Positions 1-8,897 of a stretch of 64,000 bases of DNA are shown piece after piece; the stretch's first letter is position 1; each line of letters opens with the position of its first letter. The stretch comes from Pectobacterium atrosepticum (GTDB taxonomy: Bacteria; Pseudomonadota; Gammaproteobacteria; Enterobacterales; Enterobacteriaceae). The notes under the pieces are model-generated. The model saw only the letters and a list, made by a program, of their open reading frames with translations. It was not told the DNA's origin and made no database searches. Where the stretch lies: positions 4,278,001 through 4,342,000 of the forward strand of contig CP036163.1 in assembly GCA_019056595.1 (NCBI GenBank). The letters run 5' to 3'. Position numbers and translations under genes: made by a program.

Positions 1-972
1 TAGAAACTGTGCGGCAAAAGCTTCATTTGCTTCAATCAGGTCAATATCACCGATCGTCAGCCCAGCCTTGAGCAGTGCTTTCTGCGTCGCCGGAATCGGC
101 CCCAGCCCCATCACTTCACTCGGTACTCCAGCAGACGCCCAACTGCGGATCCGCGCCAGCGGGGTAATACCCTGTTTTTTCGCTTCGGATTCACGCATTA
201 ACACCAGCGTCGCGGCGGCATCGTTAATGCCGGACGCATTGCCTGCGGTGACGGTGCCGTTAGCGGAAAACGCCGGACGTAACGCGGCCAGCGATGCCAG
301 CGTGGTGTCGGCGCGAGGGAATTCATCCCGATCGAAAATCCGCGTCTCTTTTTTGCTACGCAGTGACAGCGGGGTTATTTCGGCTTTGAAGCGGCCAGCC
401 TCAATCGCGGCGACGGCTTTCTGCTGTGATGCCAGCGCCACCTGATCCTGTTCTTCTCGCGTGAGCTGGTAGCGCTCGGCGATATTTTCCGCCGTGGTAC
501 CCATGTGGTAATCGTTAAACGCACACCACAGACCATCCTTAATCATGATGTCAACGAGCTTGCCGTCTCCCATGCGGTAACCGTGGCGCGCTTTTTCCAG
601 CAGGTAAGGCGCGGCGCTCATGTTTTCCATCCCGCCGGTCACGCAGACCTGATTATCGCCGGACAGAATAGACTGTGCGCCCATCACAACGGCCTTCAGG
701 CCGGAACCACACACCTTACTGATGGTGAGCGAGGGTGTTTCAAAAGGCAGCCCAGCAGCCTTGCTGGCCTGATGCGCGGGGTTTTGCCCCAGACCGGCTT
801 GCAGCACGTTGCCGAGAATCACTTCATCAATCGCCAGCGTGTCCGGCAGCGTCGACAGGCAGTCACGGATGGTGGCAGATGCCATGTCGATAGCCGATGT
901 GTTGGCCAGACTGCCTGCGAATTTACCAATCGCGGTGCGCTTGGCATTAACAATAACAATGGAGTCGTTCAT
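1..972 (-). CDS. atoB: Acetyl-CoA acetyltransferase (thiolase), 3' end cut by the window edge
   Basis: This gene encodes a thiolase that cleaves acetoacetyl-CoA or a related 3-oxoacyl-CoA into acetyl-CoA, or runs the reverse condensation. The frame is open from an ATG at 972, preceded by a GAGG ribosome site, to base 1. That gives 324 residues of a family that is usually about 393, so the C-terminal catalytic His and second Cys lie outside the window. Visible marks are the N-terminal VNAKRTAIGKF motif, the acyl-accepting Cys88 in SKVCGSGLKAV, and the NEAFAAQ motif at the edge. It is the last visible gene of the leftward operon, 11 bases after the CoA-transferase beta subunit. That order (atoD, atoA, thiolase) suggests CoA activation followed by thiolysis. 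The exact 3-oxoacyl substrate cannot be read from sequence. Confidence 0.93.
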   Translation of the reverse strand, partial: MNDSIVIVNAKRTAIGKFAGSLANTSAIDMASATIRDCLSTLPDTLAIDEVILGNVLQAGLGQNPAHQASKAAGLPFETPSLTISKVCGSGLKAVVMGAQSILSGDNQVCVTGGMENMSAAPYLLEKARHGYRMGDGKLVDIMIKDGLWCAFNDYHMGTTAENIAERYQLTREEQDQVALASQQKAVAAIEAGRFKAEITPLSLRSKKETRIFDRDEFPRADTTLASLAALRPAFSANGTVTAGNASGINDAAATLVLMRESEAKKQGITPLARIRSWASAGVPSEVMGLGPIPATQKALLKAGLTIGDIDLIEANEAFAAQFL

Positions 973-983
973 GGTCGCCTCGA

Positions 984-1631
984 TTAATGAATGCTGAATG
1001 GTTTTACATCGGCGGACACGATGAAGTTCGCCTCGGTTTTTTGGCGTAGTTCGTCCACGGTGATATCAGGGCTGATTTCGGTCAGCACCATCTGCTGGTT
1101 GATAAAGTGAAAGACCGCCAGTTCGGTGACGACCATGCTGACTTTATTGGCGGCGGTCAGCGGGTAGGTACATTGATGCAACAGCTTCGCATCGCCATTT
1201 TTGGCGCAGTGTTCAAGGGCGATGATGACCTTCTTCGCGCCGACAACCAGATCCATCGCACCGCCCATGCCGGGCACCATTTTTCCCGGCACCATCCAGT
1301 TGGCGAGGTTGCCGTGTTCATCGACCTGCAAACCGCCCAGCACGCAGACATCGACATGGCCGCCGCGAATCAGCGCAAAGGAAAAGGCGCTGTCGAACAT
1401 TGCCGCACCCGGCACCATGCCGCATGCCTGACCTCCGGCGTTAACCAGATTGCCATCCGGTTCGGTAATCGCGCCGAGCCCCAAAAAGCCGTTCTCTGAT
1501 TGGAAGGTAACTTCGATGCCGTGCGGCACGTAATTCGCGACTTTGGTGGGTAAGCCAATCCCTAAATTCACCACGTCACCATTTTTCAGTTCCAGCGCGA
1601 CGCGGCGGGCGATTAATTCTTTCGCATCCAT
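984..1631 (-). CDS. atoA: 3-oxoacid CoA-transferase, beta subunit (AtoA-like)
   Basis: This is the beta subunit (215 residues) of a class I CoA-transferase, which moves CoA from an acyl-CoA donor to a free 3-oxo or short-chain acid. The sequence shows the family motif SENGFLG with the catalytic Glu, and glycine-rich segments (GIGLPTKVANYVP, GGHVDVCVLGGLQV) typical of the AtoA/ScoB fold. The ATG at 1631 shares one base with the stop of the alpha-subunit gene (TAATG), so the two subunits are translationally coupled. A longer in-frame start exists upstream but would run into atoD. The thiolase gene follows directly. Family assignment is firm. The substrate (acetoacetate, butyrate, or something fed by the neighbouring AtuA proteins) is not known. 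Confidence 0.93.
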   Translation of the reverse strand: MDAKELIARRVALELKNGDVVNLGIGLPTKVANYVPHGIEVTFQSENGFLGLGAITEPDGNLVNAGGQACGMVPGAAMFDSAFSFALIRGGHVDVCVLGGLQVDEHGNLANWMVPGKMVPGMGGAMDLVVGAKKVIIALEHCAKNGDAKLLHQCTYPLTAANKVSMVVTELAVFHFINQQMVLTEISPDITVDELRQKTEANFIVSADVKPFSIH

Positions 1632-2287
1632 TATTTCTCTCCCAAATAAAGGTGATCGACCAGCGCCGCTGGGGTGACAATACATTCCGGCGCAAGTTGG
1701 CCAACCGGAATAACCTGCTCGCATTGCGCCACGACTTTCTTCGCGGCAAGCGCAATAAGCGGGTTGAAATTACGGGCAGTGAGGTGATAAATAAGGTTTC
1801 CGCTGGTGTCGGCAATGCTGGCCTGTAATATGGCGAGATCTGCCTTAATTGGCAGTTCTAATAAATAGGTAATATCGTTAATTGTTATTTTTTGTTTGTT
1901 TTCTTCGACGATGGTGCCAACGCCGGTAGGTGTCAGAAAACCGCCTAAGCCCGCGCCGCCGCTGCGAATACGTTCCGCCAGCGTCCCTTGTGGCACCAGC
2001 TCTACGTCAAGTTCGCCGGAGATCATGCGGCGTCCGGTTTCCGGGTTAGTACCAATGTGTGAAGTAATCAGTTTTTTTACCTGACCACTGACAATTAACG
2101 GCCCAACGCCGGTATCGACAAACCCGGTATCATTTCCAATCAGCGTTAAATCAGATACGCCGGATTTAATGATTTCATCTACCAATAATTTCGGTGTTCC
2201 GACTCCCATAAAACCGCCGAACATAATTGTCATTCCGTCAAATAAATAAGAACGGAAATGGCTGGCATCAATGACTTTATTTTTCAT
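1631..2287 (-). CDS. atoD: 3-oxoacid CoA-transferase, alpha subunit (AtoD-like)
   Basis: This is the alpha subunit (218 residues) partnering AtoA in an alpha2beta2-type class I CoA-transferase. The N-terminal segment [16 protein letters not shown] and the following [14 protein letters not shown] and [17 protein letters not shown] motifs match the alpha-subunit signature. The start is the ATG at 2287. Its ribosome site is weak, and a 156-base gap with an inverted repeat separates it from the upstream gene, so expression may differ from the transporter part of the operon. The stop overlaps the atoA start by one base. No sign of decay is seen. Confidence 0.93.
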   Translation of the reverse strand: MKNKVIDASHFRSYLFDGMTIMFGGFMGVGTPKLLVDEIIKSGVSDLTLIGNDTGFVDTGVGPLIVSGQVKKLITSHIGTNPETGRRMISGELDVELVPQGTLAERIRSGGAGLGGFLTPTGVGTIVEENKQKITINDITYLLELPIKADLAILQASIADTSGNLIYHLTARNFNPLIALAAKKVVAQCEQVIPVGQLAPECIVTPAALVDHLYLGEK

Positions 2288-2400
2288 TGCATATTTACTC
2301 TTAAATAATGACTCTGAAAGTTGTTGCTCTGAAAAATGGCCGCACGAATCCCCGCAGGTAAATATCTGCTAATCATGGCGGCACATGTACGTTATTTAGC

Positions 2401-2433
2401 GGGAACAGAAGAAATTAAATAACCTCTGTTCCC
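2401..2433 (-). repeat. Intra-operon inverted repeat (stem-loop)
   Basis: Arms GGGAACAGA and TCTGTTCCC pair perfectly (9 bp) around a 15-base loop in the gap between the small AtuA C-terminal gene and atoD. No U-tract follows on the transcribed strand, so this is more likely an mRNA processing or stabilising hairpin than a terminator. Confidence 0.6.
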
Positions 2434-2443
2434 TGTTATCGGA

Positions 2444-2743
2444 TTAGATATCGATATCCAGTATGGCTGAGCTCAATCCTTTGCCGTGCATGTCCAGCGC
2501 CAGCGAGCGCGTGACGCCGCCGCCGAGTGCGCCGTACATGACGAAGTTCAGTGCGCCGATGCTCGGTAACTCATAGCGAACGACATCACCCGTCACGATA
2601 TCAGCAAACCAGGATTTCACTTTTTCGGCAGTGATCTTCTCTTTCAGCACTTCATAATCTTCCGCACGGTAAGCAATCAGCGAAATATTGGAGGTATTTC
2701 CTTTATCACCGGTACGAGAGTGAGCAATTTCACGCAGTTTCAT
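2444..2743 (-). CDS. AtuA C-terminal domain-like small protein
   Basis: This is a 99-residue protein starting MKLREIAHSRTGDKG. It resembles the small C-terminal ferredoxin-fold-like domain that is fused to the end of longer AtuA (acyclic terpene utilisation) proteins; the RTGDKGNTSN and GALGGGVTRSL segments are the recognisable parts. Here it is a separate polypeptide whose ATG overlaps the stop of the AtuA-like gene (TAATG), so the two are almost certainly made together and probably form one complex. No enzymatic residue can be assigned. The family resemblance is from memory and the function is unknown. Confidence 0.75.
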   Translation of the reverse strand: MKLREIAHSRTGDKGNTSNISLIAYRAEDYEVLKEKITAEKVKSWFADIVTGDVVRYELPSIGALNFVMYGALGGGVTRSLALDMHGKGLSSAILDIDI

Positions 2744-4083
2744 TATTTAATCTCCAGATAATCAACGGCTGGTGTGACGCAGGCGCGAGACAGTAGGGTG
2801 GAATCCATCGCCAGTATTTCTTTCACCGATTTGTTAACACCGCCGCCGCCGGCCGGGCCGTTGGTATAGAGTGTTTCGACTTCATTGCCCACTTTCACTG
2901 CCTGCGCTCTGGAAGTGCAGCGAGCTGCGACGCGAGCGCGAACTTCATACGGCTCGCTGCTTTGCGACCGCTGTGCACCGTGCAGTGCATCAACGCCGAT
3001 CAGGTCGTAGCGCACTTCCTGAAGATCAAGCTGGCACAGCGCAAAACGTCCTTTGACGATATCCAGTGCTAAACGACCACGCGCCACCGCACCGGGACCG
3101 GCGTAAGAAATTTCGCCTTCGCCGATGAACCCATCCTGATAGCCGACAGACACTTTCAAGGTGCCGGTTTTTTCCCGTCCGGTCGCACCCTGTACGCGCA
3201 CGCGGTTTTCACCGTCTTGCGTAAATGTCACGTGGCTGAAATCGGCAATCACGTCTGGAGTGATGTAGCTATCCGGGCGGTGGATTTCATACAGCAACTG
3301 TTCTTTACAGGTATCTACACAGACGCAGCCGCCGGAACCCTCAACTTTGGTGATCACGGCGCTGCCATCTTCGGTAATTTCCGCAATCGGGAAGCCCAGA
3401 CGGTCAAGATTAGGGATATCTTTGACGCCGGGATCGGCATAGTAACCACCGGTGATTTGTCCCGCGCATTCCAGCAAGTGGCCGAGACAGGTGCCTTTTC
3501 CCAGACGATCCCAGTCATCGGCAGCCCAGTCGAATTCATACATCATTGCGGACAGGAACAGAGACGGATCGGAAACGCGACCTGCGATAATCACGTCCGC
3601 ACCCTGACGCAACGCTTCAACCAGCGCATCTGCACCCAGATAGGCATTGGCGGAAAGAATGTCTTTACCGCAGCGTGAAATCGGTAGGCCAATCTCATCC
3701 AATTTGGAATCTTGTGCGATCAGCACCGAGTGCACATCATCACCGGTGACGATCGCAATCTTCAGCTTGTCTGCGCCGAGTTCTTTGGCGATTTCCAATA
3801 CGCGCTGACCGGCGGCGACAGGGTTAGCCGAGCCCATATCGGTGATGATTTTAATACCTTTTTCCAGACAGAGCGGCAGCACGGCGTGCATACGGTCAGC
3901 CAGCAGCTCGTTGTAGCCTTTTTCTGGGTTCTGCTGCTTCTGTTTTTGGCCGATGGCAATAGTGCGTTCCGCCAGGCATTCAAATACCAGATACTGAATG
4001 TCACCTTTTTGAGCCAGTTCTACGGCCGGTTCGATACGATCGCCTGCATAGCCAGCGCCGGAACCAATACGAATTGTCTTCAT
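2743..4083 (-). CDS. Acyclic terpene utilisation AtuA family protein (DUF1446)
   Basis: This is a 446-residue protein of the AtuA/DUF1446 family, soluble and with no signal peptide. Family-type segments are IRIGSGAGYAGDRIEPAVEL at the N-terminus, IITDMGSANP near residue 100, VIIAGRVSDPSLFL near 180 and EGSGGCVCVDTC near 255. AtuA proteins were first linked to breakdown of citronellol-type terpenes in Pseudomonas, but the biochemical role of the family is not settled and homologues sit in many acid-catabolism clusters. It lies between a CitMHS transporter and CoA-transferase genes, so a role in processing an imported branched or hydroxylated acid is inferred. The ATG at 4083 has an AAAGGT ribosome site. 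Confidence 0.85.
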   Translation of the reverse strand: MKTIRIGSGAGYAGDRIEPAVELAQKGDIQYLVFECLAERTIAIGQKQKQQNPEKGYNELLADRMHAVLPLCLEKGIKIITDMGSANPVAAGQRVLEIAKELGADKLKIAIVTGDDVHSVLIAQDSKLDEIGLPISRCGKDILSANAYLGADALVEALRQGADVIIAGRVSDPSLFLSAMMYEFDWAADDWDRLGKGTCLGHLLECAGQITGGYYADPGVKDIPNLDRLGFPIAEITEDGSAVITKVEGSGGCVCVDTCKEQLLYEIHRPDSYITPDVIADFSHVTFTQDGENRVRVQGATGREKTGTLKVSVGYQDGFIGEGEISYAGPGAVARGRLALDIVKGRFALCQLDLQEVRYDLIGVDALHGAQRSQSSEPYEVRARVAARCTSRAQAVKVGNEVETLYTNGPAGGGGVNKSVKEILAMDSTLLSRACVTPAVDYLEIK

Positions 4084-4144
4084 AAACTTACCTTTATCAA
4101 TGAAATGTGTCTGTTGGCGTAATCAATGGGAAACCGAACGTTCC

Positions 4145-5467
4145 CTATAAGGGGAAGACCCCGAAGATGACGCAGGCGAACGTCATGATGACGCTGGCAG
4201 CCCAGAGCACAGGAATAGAGAATTTCTGGTGGTCGGCGAGATCGACCCCCGCCAAACTGACCAGCAGGAAGGTTGCCGGCGTGAGCGGGCTAACCGGGAA
4301 GCCGGTGGTCATCTGTCCTAATACGGAAGCCTGCGCAACTTGAATCGGTGGTACACCCAGCATGTCCACGGTGTGAGCAATAACTGGCATGATGCCGAAG
4401 TAGTACGAATCAGGGTCGAACACCAGACTCAGCGGCATGGAGATCAGGCCGACGATAAACGGAATGTGGGAGGCAAAAGATTCCGGCACAAAGCTGACTG
4501 CCGAGAGCGACATGGCTTTCAGCATGCCAGTACCGCTCATGATGCCGGTGAAGGCACCCGCCGCGAACAGAATGCTGGCCATCATCAGTGCGGCTTTGGC
4601 GTGGGCGTTAATACGCTCTTTCTGCATTTCAACGTTAGGGTAGTTGAACATCAGCGCCAGCGTCAGGGCGATCATAAAGGCGACCGTCGGTGAAATTTTG
4701 GTAAACACCATGGTACCGATAACGGCAAGAACCAGCGCAATGTTGACCCAGAACATCTTCGGACGACGCAGCGTTTTTTCTGCATCAGTCAGCTCTTTCA
4801 CATGCGCTTCAGCTGTGATGGATTGCGAACCACCCGCCAGCGGATTACCCGCTGCCAGCCCCAGACGTTTCTCTTCTTTCTTGCCCCAGTAATAGCCCAT
4901 GAGCACCATGAACGTTAGGCCACAGACCTGTGCCGGGATGAGCGGAATGAACAGGTCGTGTGTGGTGGTGTTCAACGCGGCTGCGGCACGAATCATCGGC
5001 CCGGTCCACGGCAGGAAGTTAACCCCGGCGCTGAGCGCGGTAATACCGACCAGAATGCGTTTATCCATACCAAGCTTATTAAACAGCGGTAGCATGGCAG
5101 GAATGGTGATCAGGAAAGTGACGGCGCCGTTACCGTCCAGGTGTGCAATCAGTGCTAACACGCCCGTACCGATAATGATTTTTACTGGGTTGGTACCAAC
5201 TATGCGTAAGATCCCTCTAATAATAGGATCAAACATACCGGCATCGGTTACCACACCGAAGAAGGCGATGGCAAAAACAAACATCGCCGCCATCGGTGCC
5301 AGTTTGGTGATACCGTCCACCACATATTTTGCGGTATCGGTGCCGCTGCCTGCTGCGAGCGCACCGAGAACCGGAATAACGATGAGCGCCACCAGAGGCG
5401 ACATTCGCTTTGTCATGATGAAAAATAGCAGGGTAGCTATGGTGAGCACCCCGATGAGAGCTAGCAT
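4145..5467 (-). CDS. CitMHS family citrate/carboxylate:proton symporter
   Basis: This is a 440-residue polytopic inner-membrane protein with about 12 hydrophobic segments. It matches the CitMHS family (metal-citrate:H+ symporters such as Bacillus CitM/CitH) by the AHLDGNGAVTFLITIPAMLPL segment near residue 110, NFLPWTGPMIRAAAAL near 150 and the C-terminal DSYYFGIMPVIAHT and TGFPVSPLTPATFLL motifs. It is the first gene of the leftward operon, with a GAGGAA ribosome site before the ATG at 5467, and diverges from a LysR gene. The usual substrates are divalent-metal complexes of citrate or related acids. Given the downstream CoA-transferase, the imported acid here may be different. Confidence 0.9.
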   Translation of the reverse strand: MLALIGVLTIATLLFFIMTKRMSPLVALIVIPVLGALAAGSGTDTAKYVVDGITKLAPMAAMFVFAIAFFGVVTDAGMFDPIIRGILRIVGTNPVKIIIGTGVLALIAHLDGNGAVTFLITIPAMLPLFNKLGMDKRILVGITALSAGVNFLPWTGPMIRAAAALNTTTHDLFIPLIPAQVCGLTFMVLMGYYWGKKEEKRLGLAAGNPLAGGSQSITAEAHVKELTDAEKTLRRPKMFWVNIALVLAVIGTMVFTKISPTVAFMIALTLALMFNYPNVEMQKERINAHAKAALMMASILFAAGAFTGIMSGTGMLKAMSLSAVSFVPESFASHIPFIVGLISMPLSLVFDPDSYYFGIMPVIAHTVDMLGVPPIQVAQASVLGQMTTGFPVSPLTPATFLLVSLAGVDLADHQKFSIPVLWAASVIMTFACVIFGVFPL

Positions 5468-5940
5468 AAAAATTCCTCATTAGTATAATTGTATGATTTT
5501 ATTTACAATAAATTAAACAACTCAATAACAATCCATGTAGTAATTAACAAATAAAAAATGAATGCTTATCCCAGAGTCATTTGATTTTTTGTCTGCACTA
5601 TTTTTATCACCCTTGACCCTCTTTATACTAACTCGTAATAGCAATGGTTTTATTCGTAAATCTGATGGGTTTATTTTATTTGTTAATGTAATCAATGGTT
5701 CTGTTTTTCTTATTAATGGCTAATTGGTTGATTTGGTTTGTATAGTTAGGCCTTTTTGTTCAATTGTTTTTTACGGTTTGTGATATTTATCTAGAATGTC
5801 CATTTTTATGAATGCCGGACGTTGTTTGAATGGAATTAAATAAATGCGGGAAGGATCATAAAAATAGCAGGTGTCGATCGTTTTCTATTGAACTTGTTCC
5901 TTTCTTACCGGAGACTTAATTTTATTTATATAAAAACACT
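5468..5940. promoter_or_regulatory. Divergent AT-rich control region of the citM-like operon and the LysR gene
   Basis: This 473-base gap between two divergent starts holds no credible ORF. It is markedly A+T rich and must carry both promoters and, by analogy with LysR systems, an operator. I could not pick one convincing T-N11-A dyad among several imperfect ones, nor a two-sided CRP site (there is only a TGTGA half-site near 5778). The boundaries are simply the gene ends. Confidence 0.6.
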
Positions 5941-6840
5941 ATGAACTTATCGATAAAACAATTACGGGCCTTTATCGCACTGACTGAAACTGATAATTTC
6001 ACGCGTGCCGCTCAGAAAATAAATCTCTCTCAGCCTGCATTTAGCTCATTAATTGCTGGGTTAGAGGAAGAGGTCGGCTATCGTCTATTTGACCGCGATA
6101 CACGTAAAGTGCAGCTCAATGCTGATGGCATTCATTTCATTGATATTGCCCGTCGGCTGGTGCAAACCCACGACGATGCCGTCGGTGAAATCAAGTCTTA
6201 TGCCACGGGGTATAAAGGGAATATTGTGTTGGCGGTGCTGCCGTCAATGGCAGTGGAATGGCTGCCTCAGGTGCTGGCGCAATATCACCGCGCTTACCCT
6301 AAGATTAAGGTTGAGTTGCTGGATACGCAGTGGGATCGCTGCCTGAAAGCGGTACTAGACGGTCGTGCCGATCTGGCGCTAACGGCGGGGCAACCGTCGC
6401 CGGGAACGTTCAGCTCCCGCATGCTGTTCGCCGACAGCTTTTATCTGATCTGCCATAACTCGCACCCGCTGGCGCAGCAAAACAGTGTTGATGTGATCGA
6501 CGTGGCGCAATATCCGTTTGTTGGGTTTTGCAAAGGCACCAGTATCCGGCAGTACACCGATCAGCTTATCGAACCGGAAGGCTTTAACTACGTGCTAGAA
6601 GTGCGTCAGCTGACCACCATGATGGGGTTGGTGGCGGCGAATTACGGTGTGAGCATTGTGACGGGGCTGACGCTGTTTCAATTCCAGCACAAAGATATCG
6701 CGATTATCCCCTTTCGGGATTTATCGTTGCAGCGCGGCATCTATCTAGTGACGGATAAGGAGCGCCAGCTTTCGGTATGTGCAAAAGAGTTTTATGATTT
6801 TCTTCTGGAGCGGGCGGAAAGTTTTGTTCCTGCCGCGTGA
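5941..6840 (+). CDS. LysR family transcriptional regulator
   Basis: This is a 299-residue LysR-type regulator. Residues 1-60 form the winged helix-turn-helix (LRAFIALTETDNFTRAAQKI, then LSQPAFSSLIAGLEEEVG), followed by the type-2 periplasmic-binding-like effector domain from about residue 90. It diverges from the transporter/AtuA/AtoDAB operon, the standard arrangement for a LysR activator of its neighbours, so it probably senses the acid or a CoA-pathway intermediate. The ATG at 5941 lacks a strong ribosome site (a GGAGAC lies about 25 bases upstream), but no better start exists. No defect is seen. Confidence 0.93.
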   Translation: MNLSIKQLRAFIALTETDNFTRAAQKINLSQPAFSSLIAGLEEEVGYRLFDRDTRKVQLNADGIHFIDIARRLVQTHDDAVGEIKSYATGYKGNIVLAVLPSMAVEWLPQVLAQYHRAYPKIKVELLDTQWDRCLKAVLDGRADLALTAGQPSPGTFSSRMLFADSFYLICHNSHPLAQQNSVDVIDVAQYPFVGFCKGTSIRQYTDQLIEPEGFNYVLEVRQLTTMMGLVAANYGVSIVTGLTLFQFQHKDIAIIPFRDLSLQRGIYLVTDKERQLSVCAKEFYDFLLERAESFVPAA

Positions 6841-6903
6841 GAATCCAAACCGCCCGCCGCGCGGAACTTAGCTCGTGTGCAGGCGGTTTGGCGATGACAG
6901 CTG

Positions 6904-7095
6904 TCAGGGTTTTTTCTTCGGCCAGTCGTCTTCTTCATTGTCCCATTTATCGTTGTTGTCACGATGCGGGGGCAATTTCGGTTTGTTGAGCAGAAAACGC
7001 GTATGGTCAACGTTGCGCAATTCTTTGATGCCGTTAATCAGCATGCCTATCAGGATAATCAGGATTATCCACCAGTAATCAGCCAGCCATGCCAT
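6904..7095 (-). CDS. ypfN: YpfN family small membrane protein (UPF0370)
   Basis: This is a 63-residue protein with one N-terminal transmembrane segment ([19 protein letters not shown]) and a hydrophilic tail rich in charged residues ending [10 protein letters not shown], closely matching E. coli YpfN. The function is unknown. The ATG at 7095 (MAWLADYWW) is chosen because E. coli YpfN starts at the same point and a GAGG ribosome site lies just upstream; a GTG two codons earlier overlaps the previous gene. It lies 2 bases after the M15 peptidase stop, so it is co-translated with the dapE unit. Confidence 0.9.
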   Translation of the reverse strand: MAWLADYWWIILIILIGMLINGIKELRNVDHTRFLLNKPKLPPHRDNNDKWDNEEDDWPKKKP

Positions 7096-7097
7096 GG

Positions 7098-7772
7098 TCA
7101 CGCCTCATCAACGTTATGAATGTAACGGGTAAACAGCTGCGGCAAGTGCTGGCAAAGCCATTGGTAGCCTGCAATGTCTTCATCTTGCCAGGCGGCAAGG
7201 ATGAGGTCCGGTGTAAGCTGTTCTTCCGCATACTGTGCTAATGGATAATAGCTGATATGCCAGGGTTCGACTGCGACGCCGCCGAGATCGTGCGCATAAG
7301 GCCGATAAAAACCATATTCATGCATGTGCGCGCTCAGCCACCCATTCAGTGCGGCAAAATAGCCACCTTCTTCATATTCCCACGGCTCCAACTGGAGCGA
7401 GCTGCCTGCCGGTAATAAATCAGGATCGTAAATATCAAGATCGCTGCCCCAATGGTGACGACTGGAACCGGGCATCGCAGACCAGCGAAGAATGGCTTCA
7501 CAGCGCTCGCCGTCGTCCAGAGACGATATGTCCAGCGGTTGGCTGTTGGCATCCATGACGGCACGCTCGCCGCGAAACTTGCTATTCCAGATTTGACGCT
7601 GGCGTTCGAAATCGCGAAACGTGCTGGCGGGCTGTAGGTTAAATCCCACCGTTTTGGCTGCGTGCTGTAGCGCAAGAAACGCCGTTACCGCCTCCGGCTG
7701 AAGGCGATGATGACCGTGTAAAGCGACCAGATGCTGGTCACTTTTACCGGTTAACATAGCTGGCGTCATCAT
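7098..7772 (-). CDS. M15 family metallopeptidase (VanY-like D-Ala-D-Ala carboxypeptidase domain)
   Basis: This is a 224-residue protein of the peptidase M15 (VanY/DD-carboxypeptidase) fold. Zinc and catalytic marks are [16 protein letters not shown] (the SxHxxG..D motif) near residue 120 and the late EPWHISYY His. No signal peptide or membrane segment is visible, so its access to periplasmic peptidoglycan is unclear; a cytoplasmic role on peptides is possible. The ATG at 7772 overlaps the dapE stop (ATGA), and the stop is 2 bases before ypfN. It thus sits inside the dapE-ypfN unit, where E. coli has none as far as I recall. The link to dapE (diaminopimelate for peptidoglycan) is suggestive. 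Confidence 0.88.
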   Translation of the reverse strand: MMTPAMLTGKSDQHLVALHGHHRLQPEAVTAFLALQHAAKTVGFNLQPASTFRDFERQRQIWNSKFRGERAVMDANSQPLDISSLDDGERCEAILRWSAMPGSSRHHWGSDLDIYDPDLLPAGSSLQLEPWEYEEGGYFAALNGWLSAHMHEYGFYRPYAHDLGGVAVEPWHISYYPLAQYAEEQLTPDLILAAWQDEDIAGYQWLCQHLPQLFTRYIHNVDEA

Positions 7773-8896
7773 GCGATGAGCTGCTCCATAATGCGCTGGT
7801 ACATCCGGCTCAGCAGTTGCAGGTCTGCCGCGCTGACGCATTCGTCCACTTTATGAATCGTGGCGTTGATGGGGCCTAGTTCAACCACCTGCGCACCCAT
7901 GCGGGCAATGAAACGGCCATCGGAGGTGCCACCATTAGTCAGCAGCTCTGGAGTGACTTCGTTGTAATGTTTGACGGCATTCACCACGGCATCGACCAGT
8001 TCGCCGCGTGCGGTCAGAAATGGCTGGCCGGAAAGTTTCCAGTCAATAGTGTAATTAAGCTGGTGACGATCCAGCAATTCCGCTACGCGCTGCTGGATTA
8101 ACACATCCGTTAATTCGGTGCTGAAGCGGAAATTGAACTGCACAAACAGTTCGCCGGGGATGACGTTATTGCTCCCCGTACCGGCCTGAATATTGGCAAT
8201 TTGCATGGTAGTTGGTGGGAAGAAATCGTTGCCCCGATCCCACTCGGTGGCGATGAGCTCGTTGAGCGCCGGTGCTGCACGATGAACGGGGTTGTCCGCC
8301 AGATGAGGATAGGCAACGTGCCCTTGCATGCCGTGTATGCGCAGATTTGCGGTGATAGAACCACGACGACCGTTTTTCACCACATCGCCCACGACATGCG
8401 TGCTGGAGGGCTCGCCGACCAGACAATAGTCCAACCGCTCGTTGCGAGCCATCAGTGCGTCGACCACTTTTACGGTGCCGTTAACGGCGCTGGCTTCTTC
8501 GTCTGACGTAATCAGAAACGCCAGACGCCCCTGATGGTTAGGATGAGCTGCGACGAAACGCTCGGCGGCAATCACCATGGCTGCCAGTGAACCTTTCATA
8601 TCTGCTGCGCCGCGACCATACAGCATACCGTCACGAATGATGGGCTCAAACGGCGGATGCTGCCAGTGGCTTTCATCGCCGCTGGGAACCACGTCGGTGT
8701 GCCCTGCGAAGGCCAATGTTTTTCCTGTGCCGCGCCATGCCCAAAAATTTTGGGTATCGCCAAAATCCATCGCTTCGACGGTAAAGCCAATCGCCGTCAG
8801 GCGTTCAATCATGAGTGCCTGACAGCCCTCGTCATTCGGACTGAGGGAAGGGCGTTTAATTAACTGTTGAGCAAGCTCTATGACTGGGCAAGACAC
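7769..8896 (-). CDS. dapE: Succinyl-diaminopimelate desuccinylase
   Basis: DapE hydrolyses N-succinyl-L,L-diaminopimelate to L,L-diaminopimelate and succinate in the lysine and meso-DAP pathway. The 375 residues equal the E. coli length. The M20 dizinc motifs are present: [13 protein letters not shown] (His, Asp), [11 protein letters not shown] (bridging Asp), TSDEEA (catalytic Glu and metal Glu) and the C-terminal NATIHKVDE His. The start is GTG at 8896 ([12 protein letters not shown]), which aligns with E. coli; an in-frame ATG farther up would overlap yffB. It lies one base after the yffB stop and overlaps the M15 peptidase start, so three genes are translationally linked. Confidence 0.96.
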   Translation of the reverse strand: MSCPVIELAQQLIKRPSLSPNDEGCQALMIERLTAIGFTVEAMDFGDTQNFWAWRGTGKTLAFAGHTDVVPSGDESHWQHPPFEPIIRDGMLYGRGAADMKGSLAAMVIAAERFVAAHPNHQGRLAFLITSDEEASAVNGTVKVVDALMARNERLDYCLVGEPSSTHVVGDVVKNGRRGSITANLRIHGMQGHVAYPHLADNPVHRAAPALNELIATEWDRGNDFFPPTTMQIANIQAGTGSNNVIPGELFVQFNFRFSTELTDVLIQQRVAELLDRHQLNYTIDWKLSGQPFLTARGELVDAVVNAVKHYNEVTPELLTNGGTSDGRFIARMGAQVVELGPINATIHKVDECVSAADLQLLSRMYQRIMEQLIA

Positions 8897-8897
8897 G

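Noticed and set aside
5575-5800. CRP site in the LysR/CitMHS divergent region
   Set aside because: Only half-sites (TGTGA near 5778, ATCAC near 5606) are present; none has a second arm at the right distance.
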